Shown: positions 11,849 to 22,713, counted from the first letter of the stretch. The stretch: DNA of 64,000 nucleotides from Lindgomyces ingoldianus (GCF_010093535.1 NW_022985189.1:130432-194431), one strand, 5' to 3'. Notes: generated by a model not told the origin, from the letters alone. Made by a program: numbers and translations.

Positions 11849-13744
11849 ATGGACGTGTTACCACCCTCAGAGCCTGAGAAATCAGCCAACTCTAGTAATG
11901 TTGTTCTTGGCACGCGGTATGGCCCACCACCCGCTGATTATCCCATGGAAAAAGCTGGCCAGGGGCGACAAATCTTCCGGTTCAGTGCGTGCTTGTTTTG
12001 GTGTATTCTTGCGGTCAGTCTGTATACAATAGCCACATTGTTCGTCCTAATCTGGGCATTCCGAGGACCACAACTTCCGAATCACCAACGCGTCTTCCGT
12101 ACTGGGAACCTCAAAGTCAATCAATTTTTCTCCGGCATGGCCTTGTCTGCGTTATTGACACCTGCTGCCATCTTGTCTCGGAAACTTAGTTACGACTTCA
12201 TGTCCCTACATCCGTTTGCTATTGCTGCAAGAAGGCCTGTGAGGATTGGTGACCTAGACCGGATGGTTGATTTTCATGGTGGTCCGTTTGCTGTTGCAGC
12301 ACTATCCCGGTACTCGGCCTGGAATGGAGTCATGCAAACGATTCTAATCGGTGCAGGAATGCGTACTTCTCCCAACATGAACTCTGGAGTAGAAGTAGTT
12401 GGCTAACCTCGAATTATAGTCCTTGTGCCCATCGGCACCCTGATGATAACTACTGGCACTTATGCACCGCCGACACCAGGCCATGCCGTTATAGGGATTC
12501 CTACTTTCTCTGGCGGCATATATACATTGTCGCATGCTGTAGCCTATACAGGTGAAGGACCGCATAATCCTTCCTATGGCCCAGAAGACCAGTTTCTGGC
12601 CATGATCGCCAACAAGCTCAGTGGTGACATAATGTCCCAAACTGGATTCATATCTTCAGGTGGTAGAAACACCCACATTCTTGGTCCCATCTCAACTGCC
12701 AATATTACGTACAAATCCGGAGTTGAATATAAGGGAATCGTAACCTTCAAATGGAATCCAAATTGCTCTCCAGCACGAGAGGATATATCCTATCATAGGG
12801 GGAACAACTCCGTCACCTATTTTACGTTTCCGAATGGCACGGTCCTACCAGACGACACCGCCGAGAATGGGCCGGTACCGGATCTGAATATCTTCTTCTG
12901 GAGCAATGCGTCTAGCTACACTAGTTCAGGCATTCCTCTCGGAGGTACGACTTTCTTCGCTCTAAATTCAAATAAGCAAGCCAACAGTGCCATCACCATC
13001 AAGCCTACTCCTGAGAACGGCCTTGATCTTGACGGAGATACTTGGATATCAAGAGTGAAGTGCACGCCAATTCTAAAATGGCAAATAAGCAGCTGTACAT
13101 TCAACGAAACTGTTTTCCAGAACTGTACTGAGACGCCGAACAGCAATACTACAGCCCTAGATGTAGTGGGCCTGGATGCATTGGAGGGGTATATGACTGC
13201 TGTTCCTTGGTCCTTGTATAACGCTTACGACATGTTCACCGGCATGACACTCTCACAGCTCTACAATGCCCTCAGCATCGACCAGTACGAAAGCATTCTC
13301 TCGTCACTCGCTACCGGAATTGTTGCAATAGCTTCAGCAGGATACTTCGGCACAGCGACCGTGCCTACGGTTGGAGAGCCTCCAAGAGATGTCTATATCG
13401 CACGTTTGCCCATTGTAGCAATTATACTGGTCATCTTGATCTCTGTTGTAGTAAGCACATGGGCAGAGATCACATACTGCCGATATTACGGGTTGCCGTT
13501 TCGCCGTACAACATTCCTGACCATTGCAAATGCTGTCAGAGGTCAATGGTGGGATGAAGAATTGCATGGTGGTTGCGTGTTACGGGATAAACAGTTAAGG
13601 AGAGGTGGAAAGACCGTGGTGCAGTTTGGAGTTGATGCGGCGAATGTGACGCATGTCGGTCTGGCACCTCAAGTCTTCCCTATCCAGAGAGAGAAGACGT
13701 ACTATGGTGTTGGGGTGAAATCCGATGATACGTTGGATGACTAG
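11849..13744 (+). CDS. Hypothetical multi-pass membrane protein with glycosylated extracytoplasmic loop
   Basis: Two exons join in phase 1. Exon 1 runs from ATG 11849 to 12350 (donor GTGCAG) or 12362 (donor GTACTT); exon 2 is 12420-13744 (acceptor TTATAG). The protein is about 608-612 aa. Membrane helices are seen near residues 43-66 (LFWCILAVSLYTIATLFVLI), at the splice junction (MQTILIVLVPIGTLMITTG) and near 490-515 (LPIVAIILVILISVVVSTWA); a fourth is possible around 95-112. The roughly 300-residue region between the last two has several N-x-S/T sequons and scattered cysteines, suggesting an extracellular or lumenal domain. A cytoplasmic tail follows. It resembles large families of uncharacterised fungal plasma-membrane proteins, but I cannot name the family. 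Confidence 0.7.
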
Positions 13745-14597
13745 ATATCGGTATTGTCGTGGATAATGACTCGGAGAGAAGCAACCGAAACCGAACTTAG
13801 AGTGTTTGGAGAGAGCTGAATGGGTGAAGTCCCCATCTGGTTAGCGCCATGATATGAATCTCGTGTCTCGCCCTTCACATTTTCGTAAAACTCCCAAAGG
13901 CGCCACCAACGCTCTTAACACGAGACAGAATTTGATCTGTGTCTTAGATGATTCACCGTTCTTCATAAGAAAGTAGATGGCCTGGTCTAATTGCCTGCGG
14001 CCTTCGCCTAGCCGTCAGCGGCAAGTCAGTCGTGGCGGATGCCTGAATCTGATTCCTTCGCGGACGCGCCATCCAATTATCAGCAAGGTTTCGAGGCTGA
14101 GTCACGTCTGTCTTTTGGCGCATAACTATATCTATATTCTAGTCTTTCCACAGCTCTATATTCTCATTCACTATCATCTTCCATCTTCGGGGCTTAATCT
14201 AAGCCTTATTTGTTGTTGCGATTGCTGATCGTGCGAACAAAACCACCCATCTTTGTAACTTAGACGTGGGTATCATTTCCAGTACACGACTCTATCTAGG
14301 TTTCCGGAACGCGACAGTACCCTCACTCTAACGAGCGTAAATTGAGAATTTGTGACAGCAATCGGGGTTTAATCCACCCCAATTGAGCTTACTGGGGTTC
14401 GTTTTTCTCACGCCGTATGCCTTCATCTTATCACTTCACGTGGAACATAGCCAAGGCAATTCAGGACAGAAGGTTGCGTACTGTTCATGTGCTTCCTGGT
14501 TTTTACAAGAGGCTTAAAGGATCAAATCTGCCTGGCTAATGTTCCACGGTACGTGTGAATATACTGTTTAGTTGCTGACAGAGACCAGCTTATCAAA
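13745..14597. other. Intergenic region
   Basis: This is the promoter side of the VWA-domain gene. The ORF at 13977-14228 is low-complexity and lacks motifs. A CT-rich stretch and an A at -3 of the ATG (caaaATGG) at 14598 support that start. Nothing else was identified. Confidence 0.5.
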
Positions 14598-17500
14598 ATG
14601 GCTTCTTGGAAGGTCATCCTAGATCCTACAGAGAATCGCATTGAGTACACTCCGTTCCTTAAGAGCCGCAAGTTCTTTGCGGTTGACGACTCCGGATCAA
14701 CCGCAGGATCCATCCTGAAGCGAGAACGTGCCTTTGTTGAACACCTCTGGAACAACTTTGCGAACCAGGATAATTCCATTTCACTGTGGGGATCTAAGTG
14801 TGACGAGCCGACAAAGAAGTTTGGCTCTGTCAAATGGAAGTCAGCGCATATGGGAACCTACCCGACGGAGATTCTGAAGAATGCAAGCGCTTTGGCCACG
14901 ATTAAGAAATCCGATGCCTGGTTCCTCATAACAGACGGCGAAATCTATGACGGAGCTGTACACCAGCTTGCAGAGATGGCTCACGGATCCAACATACTTA
15001 ACGTGCCTATTGTGTTCGTGATCGCTGGTTCCCGTGGTCGCACTCCGGATACGACCAATATCTCAGTCGGTATCTCGTTCTTTGCTAGCGCTCAAGATAC
15101 ACTCATCTTGTTCAAGGAAACCGAAACTGGGAAGCTGTTTGTTATAGCTGGGAAGGGTTGTTTTTCTCCATTGGGAGGATCCTCAGCCGCACAGGATCTT
15201 ACCAGCTGGGGTGATATACCAGTCTTTAGTGGCGAAGACGAGTTCTTCAGTCACTGCAAAAAATTGGATGTTCAGGTTGTGCGGACCGAATTCCGAAAGA
15301 ATTTGCCCAAGGGAGTGAGCCTGGGGCAAGATTGGGAGAAGGCCCATGACGGTGGGCCTGTAATGGTTGACCTAGATCTCCTGCCTCAGGCTGGGTTCCT
15401 TTCCGATGACGATGCTCTCAATCTCTTTGCCGAAGAAGCATTCAACAACCTTGCTGTAGCCTACAAGACACGCAAACGTATCCCTGAGCTAAGATCCTTT
15501 GTTCAAGCCCAGAAGATTGAGCAAGTAGTACCGAAGCTTGAAGATGTGTCAGGAGCAGGGGTAATTATCTCGCGAATGGGAGATCCCGCGACTACTCAAG
15601 ACGAGAGGAAGGCCTTGCAGGGGCAACTACGGGAGGCCCATGCCCAGAATCGTGAACATTATCAGAAAGTTATCACAGAATTTACCGGGTCTCCGAAAGA
15701 GCAAAATATCAAGAAGCGCAATCAGCTGGTTGACGCTGCCCTCCGATCCTTGGCCTCGATTGAGGCCGCCAGTTTTTCCGCAGATATCTTGTCCCGAAGG
15801 AGCAACAGGGCTCGTCGGGCCGAAGTCGTTGCCTCAGACACAAGTGTTGCAATGGCAAACCTAGATCTATCAGGCCCCTCTTTCAGGGGGTTCTGCCTTG
15901 TCTGCTGTGGCGAAGACGAAATTATGTCCATTTGCTTGAAGGAGCTTAGTTCTGTTGACGCAGACAGCAACACCACTGATTTCGCTCTCAACTTTCCCCT
16001 GGCAGCAGGTAACACTGCGAAGAATGTCAACAGCGTCTCCAGTCAAAATATATGCTTCCAGTGTGCACTTCTAGGCCCGTCGGGCATGTCAATCTACAAG
16101 GAAAAGCTGAAGGCAATCATTCCGGCAGTCCATTATGAGGGAAGCAACAAGAAGTACATCAACGATCAGCTCTACCTTGCATTGACTGCTGGACTACAGA
16201 CAGGGGCTGCCGGAGTTGCTCAGCTCTTCATGGCTGTTCTTGAAGAGATCTTGAAAACGAAGCCATGGGCTGGAGCCGGCCTGCAAGACTCGCAAATGTC
16301 AGCGGGTGAACAGCACGAAGCACTGCAGAGGAGGCAAACCTTTCGATGGATGCTCGATCAAGTCGTGCAAAATACTAGAACCCGTCAAACATTCACTGAA
16401 GTTGGCGATTGGGTTAAGTTCCCCGAGGCTCTTACTTGGGTAGCGGAAGACTTCAAGAAGAACGGCCTGGCAAGCTTTGTAATCACCTATCCGGCAGTGG
16501 GGTATACGAATCTCTTGTCCCTTGGCCATCGGACCGGCGCTTTCCCTGTTGAGATGGTCCGTTTAATGAGCATCTCCAAAGCCGTCCACTCCATTGCATC
16601 AAAGTACCTTGCGGATTTACAGGCGGCCGGTAGCCAGACGCCAGACCTGCAAGATGAATGGAAGCAGAAGTACATGGAGGTCATCTACCAGGAATTTAAC
16701 TTCACAACAGTTCCCAAGGATATTGGGGGCCTGCAGTCTCTCGTCGTGAATGCCGACACGTTCATGGGCCGTCTGTCCGCCTGCATCAGCCTCCCAGATA
16801 ATCCTGAGGGGGCTCCAGGTCCAGACAGACAGGTTATGATGCGGAAAATCCAACTCGTTCTTTTCTGGCTAATTTACGGGCAAAAGTCGCATTGCACAGC
16901 ACAAACCTTCTTCACAAAGATTAACCACAAAGAACACCTTGCAAGTGCTGTGTTAAACCCATCCCTGAGTGTTCCGGAGTCAGAACTTCATGCCACACTC
17001 CTGTCCATTTTCATCAGGCCGGGGGGAGAACTTATCAACCCAGAGGCAGCCGCTCTGCACGCTTCATCTATCATTCCTTTTAAAAATCCATTCGGAGCTA
17101 GTGTCATATGCTGCGGCGCCGATGCTTGCCGCGAATCCTTCCTTCCTTCTCACGAACATGGGAATACCGCAGCTGTGGTGGAGAAGATCGAAGAAATCCG
17201 CAACAACCGCACCCAGCATCTAATCAAAGTCTTCGGCATCCGAGGCCGCTTCGAAAACGCTTGTACTGGTCTTCCGGAAGTCACATCCGCCGGCAGTCCA
17301 CCAAGCTCCACGCATACAAACCTTCACATCGCTGTTGTTAGGACATGGGCGGAGCAGACACCAGAAAAGAAGCGCGGTATTATCCACTCTAAGGAAGACT
17401 GCGAGGGATTTGTAAAGGCAGTTCGCAAGCGCATATGCGACCAGCGGAGGGGCGACATCTTCAATGGGACGATTGACGACGATGTTCGTGCAGTGTTGCC

Positions 17501-17648
17501 AAGTTTCTTCAATGTTTTGGGGGAGGCGTTGAGGTTGGAGGGGAAGGGCAATGAGGATATTTCGCTTTACAAACATGACTTTGACCAAAATAAGCTGGAT
17601 TGGAAGATCGGCTATGAGCTGAGGGCATCTGGGTTGGCAAGAGCCTGA
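14598..17648 (+). CDS. Large uncharacterised protein with N-terminal VWA-like domain and paired CxxC motifs
   Basis: A single uninterrupted ORF of 1016 aa. Near the N terminus, after strand KFFAV, comes D30-D-S32-G-S34, matching the DxSxS signature of a metal-ion-dependent adhesion site in von Willebrand A domains. It is followed by a helix (AFVEHLWNNF) and by WFLITDGEIYDG, the usual second metal-site loop. The central region has C433-x2-C436 (GFCLVCCG) and C486-x2-C489 (ICFQCALLG) about 50 residues apart, a possible zinc site. The remainder is predicted mostly helical with no recognised domain. There is no signal peptide or clear membrane segment, so the protein is probably cytosolic. VWA proteins usually scaffold complexes; the partner here is unknown. 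The ORF is intron-free, unlike most neighbours. Confidence 0.8.
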   Translation: MASWKVILDPTENRIEYTPFLKSRKFFAVDDSGSTAGSILKRERAFVEHLWNNFANQDNSISLWGSKCDEPTKKFGSVKWKSAHMGTYPTEILKNASALATIKKSDAWFLITDGEIYDGAVHQLAEMAHGSNILNVPIVFVIAGSRGRTPDTTNISVGISFFASAQDTLILFKETETGKLFVIAGKGCFSPLGGSSAAQDLTSWGDIPVFSGEDEFFSHCKKLDVQVVRTEFRKNLPKGVSLGQDWEKAHDGGPVMVDLDLLPQAGFLSDDDALNLFAEEAFNNLAVAYKTRKRIPELRSFVQAQKIEQVVPKLEDVSGAGVIISRMGDPATTQDERKALQGQLREAHAQNREHYQKVITEFTGSPKEQNIKKRNQLVDAALRSLASIEAASFSADILSRRSNRARRAEVVASDTSVAMANLDLSGPSFRGFCLVCCGEDEIMSICLKELSSVDADSNTTDFALNFPLAAGNTAKNVNSVSSQNICFQCALLGPSGMSIYKEKLKAIIPAVHYEGSNKKYINDQLYLALTAGLQTGAAGVAQLFMAVLEEILKTKPWAGAGLQDSQMSAGEQHEALQRRQTFRWMLDQVVQNTRTRQTFTEVGDWVKFPEALTWVAEDFKKNGLASFVITYPAVGYTNLLSLGHRTGAFPVEMVRLMSISKAVHSIASKYLADLQAAGSQTPDLQDEWKQKYMEVIYQEFNFTTVPKDIGGLQSLVVNADTFMGRLSACISLPDNPEGAPGPDRQVMMRKIQLVLFWLIYGQKSHCTAQTFFTKINHKEHLASAVLNPSLSVPESELHATLLSIFIRPGGELINPEAAALHASSIIPFKNPFGASVICCGADACRESFLPSHEHGNTAAVVEKIEEIRNNRTQHLIKVFGIRGRFENACTGLPEVTSAGSPPSSTHTNLHIAVVRTWAEQTPEKKRGIIHSKEDCEGFVKAVRKRICDQRRGDIFNGTIDDDVRAVLPSFFNVLGEALRLEGKGNEDISLYKHDFDQNKLDWKIGYELRASGLARA

Positions 17649-18377
17649 GTAGGGGTCGAAAAGATTGCGAAGGTGGGATTGGATGAACGGGGGCGTTAGC
17701 TTACTTTTGCATACAGTTATTTTCCCTTTATTTTGGAGGTGGATACCTACAATAATGATCTCATAAGAGAATAACGAAGTTTCCATAATCTAGATATAAT
17801 GCAACACATCACCTGACGGAGAACATAACAGGAGGGTATTGTCGCGCGTGCACTTCTCTCCGCCTATATATATTCTTCGACACTTTCAAAGGTATCTCAA
17901 GACAGAAATCTACATCCTATTAACTTTCTCTCTAATTCCAACATATAGTTTAACTGATTTACCTCAGCCTAGTAAGGTCCAGTGCTATGATATCACAAGC
18001 TAAATGAGATTTTATCACACAATTATTTTGTTGCTTAACCTGCGAAGGAGCTACTGTCGATTTCATGCAAACCACATGTGCGTCTTGCTTTCAACCATTG
18101 AAGTATTCCAGAAACCAATCCCTGGAAAGTCACAACGACACATGGAGAATTTTCTCTCAAATATCCTTTCATAGACGGTGCTTTTCCCTGAACAAACTTT
18201 CCCTGCTCGCTACTGACTCTACAATCTCGGGGCTGAGTCTCAGCCGCATGGCGCCTCTTCGTTTCTCTCGCAATTTGGCTGGCTGCCTAAGCCCTTTTTT
18301 TGCGTTACACACAATCTCCATTTAACGAGACCAATTCCGCGTTGACCTTTTGTGCACACTCTGTCGACATTCTCACC
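17649..18377. other. Intergenic region
   Basis: This region lies between two co-directional genes and is AT-rich around 17750-18030. The ORF at 18065-18325 runs without a convincing start or motif. The long minus-strand ORF 18240-18815 is antisense to the F-box-like gene. Confidence 0.5.
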
Positions 18378-19244
18378 ATGGGAAATAGCCATTCGACACC
18401 GCCCGCCCCGCCACCAAAACCACAGCGCACCACGATCACGAGATCGCCCCAACGCCAACTCAAATATGTCCATTGTATGAGAACCTGCTCCAGCCAAGAC
18501 CGGCCGAACGCCCACAGTTCTTTCCGACAACCTCCACAGAGTCATGCCGCAGATAGCAGCAAGGCTAGCTTCCTTGACCTCCCATCTGAAATCCGGAACA
18601 ATATCTACTCGCGGGTGCTTGTGTGCGATGGGTACGTGAAGCTGATGCCTGCATATTCGACAAAGGTACCTGGACTTATTCTCCTGCAAACCTGCAAGCA
18701 GGTGCACGATGAAGCAGCGTCGATATTCTTCGCCGCAAATGCATTCTATATCCACATGCAAAAGGAAGTTAAAGTCAAACAGAACACGCAGGTTCAGTAC
18801 CCAGATACCGATCAATTATATGTACCTCCTTGGACCCGCAATGGAGGGGAGGAAAGAGGAGGCATATTCTTCCCAGCACCCCGCTACCACACGTACCTGA
18901 CCCGTCTCACCATCGATGCTAAAGTCAGGCTGAACTTCTTCCACCCAGATTATGAGCGGCAACCGTTTTATCGATATCATTCAACTCCTGATCCCGTACC
19001 TGTCCAGCAGTACGAAGATATGAAGAGGTTGTCGGAAATGTTGAACAAGCTGTTCAGCGGGACGTACATGAAGGTGAAGGAATTATGGGAGAAGCGGGAT
19101 AGGGAGTGGGAGGGAAAGATGGTGTGGAGTCACCATGATCAGAATTCGAGGGAGTTTCAATTTACAATGAGTTTTTCAGTAGAGGAGGGGGAGGAGCTGG
19201 CGACCAGGGCTGTGCTGAGAAATTGGGAGTTTGGGGGTTATTGA
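18378..19244 (+). CDS. F-box-like fungal protein with N-myristoylation motif
   Basis: The ORF from ATG 18378 (context caccATGG) encodes 288 aa. An upstream in-frame start at 18300 exists but has no ATG in good context. The middle contains SFLDLPSEIRNNIYSRVLV followed by LILLQTCKQVHDEAASIFFA. This is the familiar fungal F-box-like/DUF7730-type domain, in which a Leu-Pro-x-Glu-Ile-Arg helix precedes a Leu-Leu-x-Thr-Cys-x-x-(I/V)-x-x-Glu-Ala helix. The N terminus, M-G-N-S-H-S, fits the N-myristoylation consensus (Gly2, Ser6), then a Pro-rich stretch follows. Such proteins are numerous and mostly unstudied; a role in substrate recognition is assumed by analogy only. Confidence 0.75.
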   Translation: MGNSHSTPPAPPPKPQRTTITRSPQRQLKYVHCMRTCSSQDRPNAHSSFRQPPQSHAADSSKASFLDLPSEIRNNIYSRVLVCDGYVKLMPAYSTKVPGLILLQTCKQVHDEAASIFFAANAFYIHMQKEVKVKQNTQVQYPDTDQLYVPPWTRNGGEERGGIFFPAPRYHTYLTRLTIDAKVRLNFFHPDYERQPFYRYHSTPDPVPVQQYEDMKRLSEMLNKLFSGTYMKVKELWEKRDREWEGKMVWSHHDQNSREFQFTMSFSVEEGEELATRAVLRNWEFGGY

Positions 19245-19795
19245 GGGGAAGAAGACGAGTAAATGATAATGCGTAAATATTCGAGGGCCCCTTGCCCTTT
19301 ATTTCTCTCAAAAGTAGGAGCGCGAAGAGAGCAGATGTTAATTGATACCTATCAAGGAAACTCAGGGGGACTGTAGAGGGTTTCACGTGACAGATCGGAG
19401 CGGAGATGTCCAAGCCACTGAGCGCCACAACGCGCCCTCCCAGCGAACGCGTTTCTTTGTTTTAGATGCCAATCCAATGCAAACTTGTGCACTCCTTTCC
19501 CCATTGCACCTGTTTCACCATCCTTTCGCGCCCGTTGCCAGTGTCAATTGCCATTTTGATGTCATGCTTTGTCAATGGCATTTCCGAAGCTCCATTTCTT
19601 TGTCCCGCGCCTTCCAGACGGCGTTTGCTGCCGCAGTGGGTGCATGCAGCAGCAGTGATAGCCTAGCTGCCCGGGAACAATCATCGTGACACATTTGTGG
19701 CATTAAGCTCGCTTCGAAGAGGCTGGGTGTCAAGTCCTGTTTTCTCCCTGTTCCTTCTTCAACCCCAATTCTTCTGTCAATTGCGTTCTGGCGCC
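19245..19795. other. Intergenic region
   Basis: This is the promoter and leader of the GH79 gene. Overlapping plus-strand ORFs (19342-19689, 19466-19666) have no recognisable content. The frame of the GH79 gene stays open upstream to a GTG at 19697, but the first ATG is at 19796. Confidence 0.5.
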
Positions 19796-21718
19796 ATGGG
19801 AGCGAGTATGCGATGGATTACAATCTGCCTGTCATTACCAGCCTTCTCCTTCGCTCAGGCTACGCTCTCCCTCTCCCCTGCCACCAAGGCAGCCTCTGCA
19901 GGCGTCTCCGCGCCTCTTGATGCAAGCTTTGCAGGCTTTGGCATCGAGCCTTCGAATCTCTTCTCGTTCACTGGCGGCGCGAACACGAACAAGTTCTCAG
20001 TCCAACTGCTGCAGAATCTCGCTGATTACTCTGGTACACCACCACATATACGGCTAGGGGGAAATACCCAGGACTATATGGTCTTCGATGATTCGTTTGA
20101 TGCCTTTGAGTGGAAGACTAACGTGCAGTCGACGGCCCAAGGTACTATTGCGGCCGACTCAATGATCATCGGCCCTTCCTACTTCAAGGCCCTGGATCGG
20201 TTCCCAACGGGTACGCCAGTCACGTATGGATTGAATCTGGCATATTCCGGGTCAGACTATGTCGAGAGGGTGGTTGCGGGCGCAAGAGCGGCGTTGAATG
20301 GAATGAAGAATGTAAAGTTATATTCGTTCGAGATTGGAAATGAGCCGGATCTATATCTTCAGAATCAGATGCGAAGTGGGTCGTGGGGCGGACACGTTTA
20401 CACAAAACAGTTCCTGGAACGGGCGACGGCGGTTTATAATCAGGTCTTGAAACCTGCGGGGCTTCCGGCGTCATTCTTCGAGGGTCCAGCAACAGCTTCG
20501 ACAATTGGAACGACTTTTGAAATCGATACGTTGGTGAAGAACGGCTTGATTGATAAAGTGAATGGGAGTAACTACATCTCAGCCTGGAACCAGCACGATT
20601 ACTTCTACTGTATGTCAAACCCCATATTCACCCCTCAAACGGAATATAAACAGTTCCTAGTCATCGGCGTATCGAACGTCCCTCTCACACTAAATGATCT
20701 TATGAATCTTGACAACACCAACTCCCAGTTCGCCTACTGGGAGAAGCAAGTCGCAAAAGGCCTGGATACCGGCCTTCCCTATGTCCTTCGAGAAATGAGC
20801 TCCGTTGGTCCCATTGGTATGCACGGGGTATCCGACGCTTTCGGCGCTGCACTCTGGACACTGAATTTCTTTCTATACGCTGCAAGCCTAAATATTTCCT
20901 CCGTGCAATTACATATGACGGATAACTCCAACGCAAGTGCCTGGCAGCCCATCAACATGTACGGCAAAGATCCCTTCGTACGCCCGCAATACTATGCGCA
21001 TGTCGCTATGGCGCAAATCGTTGGGAACGGAAATGGGACTACACAGATCGACGTTTTGAACATAGATAAAGTACCGTCAGACTATAAAGGGCGGCTGCGT
21101 GCATTCACAGCCTATGCGAACAGCAACCTGCAGGCCGTTATATTAATCAACTCTAAACAAGCCAACGCTTCATCGACCAACAAAGTCAGCTTCACATTCA
21201 AAGTCAACTTCGGCTCCAACAACGCGGATAAAGATGTATTCCTCTCATATCTCACAGCTGATGGCGCAGACTCCCTTACCGGCACAACCTTCAATGGTGT
21301 CTCGTACTCCGATTTGGACGGCAAAGCCAGCACCGTAAACGATACTGTGACTACACTCCGTACCTCCAGTTCAGGATCAGTCTCCATCTCCGTCCGAGAT
21401 TCACAAGCCGTGATCGCGAATCTAAACTGGTTACTTGGAAGTAATGCAGTCCTGACCAGCAATTCCACAAGCGCAAGACCTACGCCGAAGAAAAGTACGG
21501 CCGGGCCGACGATGATGGGAGGTGCGAGTACGGCGGTATTTACGGGGGTCGTGACCATGACTCTTGCGCTTGCGAGTTCGCTATCTGGAGCGGGAGGACA
21601 GGCGCAAGAGACCGAAGTCGCGAAGCACACGGGCGGAGCGCAGAGTAGAGTTGGGAGCTATTTGAAGGCGGGAGTGTGCTTGACCGTGGCCGTTGTTGGT
21701 TATATTTGCCTAGCTTAA
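19796..21718 (+). CDS. Secreted glycoside hydrolase family 79 (beta-glucuronidase/heparanase-like), possibly membrane-anchored
   Basis: Starts at ATG 19796 (or 19808) with a signal peptide (MRWITICLSLPAFSFAQA). Exons are 19796-20609 and 20661-21718, giving about 623 aa. The intron 20610-20660 (GTATGT...CCTAG) is exactly 51 nt with no stop, so the frame reads straight through it; removing it restores the family sequence QHDYFYFIGVSNVPLTL. E183 in EIGNEPD fits the acid/base and E316 in LREMSSVG the nucleophile of clan GH-A. The C-terminal third is a beta-rich accessory domain (GH79C-like). The end has a Ser/Thr-rich spacer and a hydrophobic terminus (GVCLTVAVVGYICLA), suggesting a GPI anchor or membrane tether. 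Likely substrates are glucuronic-acid-containing polysaccharides or arabinogalactan side chains; this is inferred from the family. Confidence 0.85.
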   Translation: MGASMRWITICLSLPAFSFAQATLSLSPATKAASAGVSAPLDASFAGFGIEPSNLFSFTGGANTNKFSVQLLQNLADYSGTPPHIRLGGNTQDYMVFDDSFDAFEWKTNVQSTAQGTIAADSMIIGPSYFKALDRFPTGTPVTYGLNLAYSGSDYVERVVAGARAALNGMKNVKLYSFEIGNEPDLYLQNQMRSGSWGGHVYTKQFLERATAVYNQVLKPAGLPASFFEGPATASTIGTTFEIDTLVKNGLIDKVNGSNYISAWNQHDYFYCMSNPIFTPQTEYKQFLVIGVSNVPLTLNDLMNLDNTNSQFAYWEKQVAKGLDTGLPYVLREMSSVGPIGMHGVSDAFGAALWTLNFFLYAASLNISSVQLHMTDNSNASAWQPINMYGKDPFVRPQYYAHVAMAQIVGNGNGTTQIDVLNIDKVPSDYKGRLRAFTAYANSNLQAVILINSKQANASSTNKVSFTFKVNFGSNNADKDVFLSYLTADGADSLTGTTFNGVSYSDLDGKASTVNDTVTTLRTSSSGSVSISVRDSQAVIANLNWLLGSNAVLTSNSTSARPTPKKSTAGPTMMGGASTAVFTGVVTMTLALASSLSGAGGQAQETEVAKHTGGAQSRVGSYLKAGVCLTVAVVGYICLA

Positions 21719-22305
21719 GGCATATTTTCCCAGGAGTTTGGGGCCATTGCTTAGGGCTCGGAAAGGGTATTAGAATGACGTTATTAGAGTGTATACTATT
21801 GAGCATTCAGGACTATGTATATATGGTGGTGTCCTAGGTTTACGAAGGGCTTGATGCGCGTTAGGCATATGCTGTCATTAAACAGATTTTATTCCCACTG
21901 CTCCTCATCTTCTCTCATATCTCATCCAACAGCAATCACACTGACTGCAACTCTCTCATCGCGGACAAAGTATCCCTCGGCCAAAATCTTGGAACGGTCG
22001 GCATAGCATCTTCGAATCGCTTTTTTCTCTTTTCACAACTATTAGGTCACCAGGACTCGACATGTACATAGTAGGCAAGCTAACAAGGCGCTCACCCCCT
22101 CGGAGACGATAAATATCCGAGCAACGGTGGTGCAAAAGCTGACAAGGATGTCGCCATGGTGTTGACTTATTCTCCAGTCTCATCCATCGCAGCTCCGTCC
22201 GCAACATCCGCCACCTTTGCAACAAAAGTCCGGCGCACTTCGCAAACTCCGAGATGCCGATCTCCGGGCATGGACCAGCTCGTGACCAGGCTTAACCTAG
22301 TTCAA
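21719..22305. other. Intergenic region
   Basis: This is the downstream region of the GH79 gene. Short ORFs on both strands (21815-22006, 21956-22225, 22156-22386) overlap each other and lack domains. Confidence 0.45.
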
Positions 22306-22713
22306 TCATTCTCTATCCTTTTGATTGGACGTAATGGGGTTTTTGAACAGGCTCAGCCGCTTACACCCTTGCTCAGTGGTTACTAGCGCAGTCTTGAACT
22401 TATCGCCCGCGTGGACTTCATGGACCATTGATCGGGCACGGATGCGGGATGAGTTATCGTTTTGCAGGGAGTGCTTGACGCCGAGGACCGGTGATAGGGT
22501 GAGTGCTGGGATGAGTGGGGTTAAGGTGCGCGCCATGGGGGTTTCTATCTCCATGTCTTGGGTGAGTGTGCTTGGGATTGGGGATGTATATAGTTTGGGC
22601 GTCCCCGCTTCATGCATCAAGAATGAAAAAGTCGCACAAAAGTCTCCAAGCGATTCATATTCCCTCCAAGTCATATCAATACCACTCACGACTATTGTCA
22701 ACCGATTAGCCAT
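22306..22713 (-). CDS. Doubtful small ORF, 135 aa, unknown
   Basis: From ATG 22713 the minus-strand frame runs 135 codons to 22306. The translation has mixed composition rather than low complexity (for example WREYESLGDFCATFSFLMHE and HEVHAGDKFKTALVTTEQG), which is why I keep it. A plus-strand ORF (22325-22903) covers the same DNA and begins at TTG. No domain is recognised, and the ATG context lacks a purine at -3. It could be the last exon of a gene or chance. Confidence 0.25.
   Translation of the reverse strand: MANRLTIVVSGIDMTWREYESLGDFCATFSFLMHEAGTPKLYTSPIPSTLTQDMEIETPMARTLTPLIPALTLSPVLGVKHSLQNDNSSRIRARSMVHEVHAGDKFKTALVTTEQGCKRLSLFKNPITSNQKDRE

Noticed and set aside
19697..19795. Upstream extension of the GH79 frame to a GTG start
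   Set aside because: Fungal nuclear genes start with ATG, and the ATG at 19796 is followed at once by a normal signal peptide.
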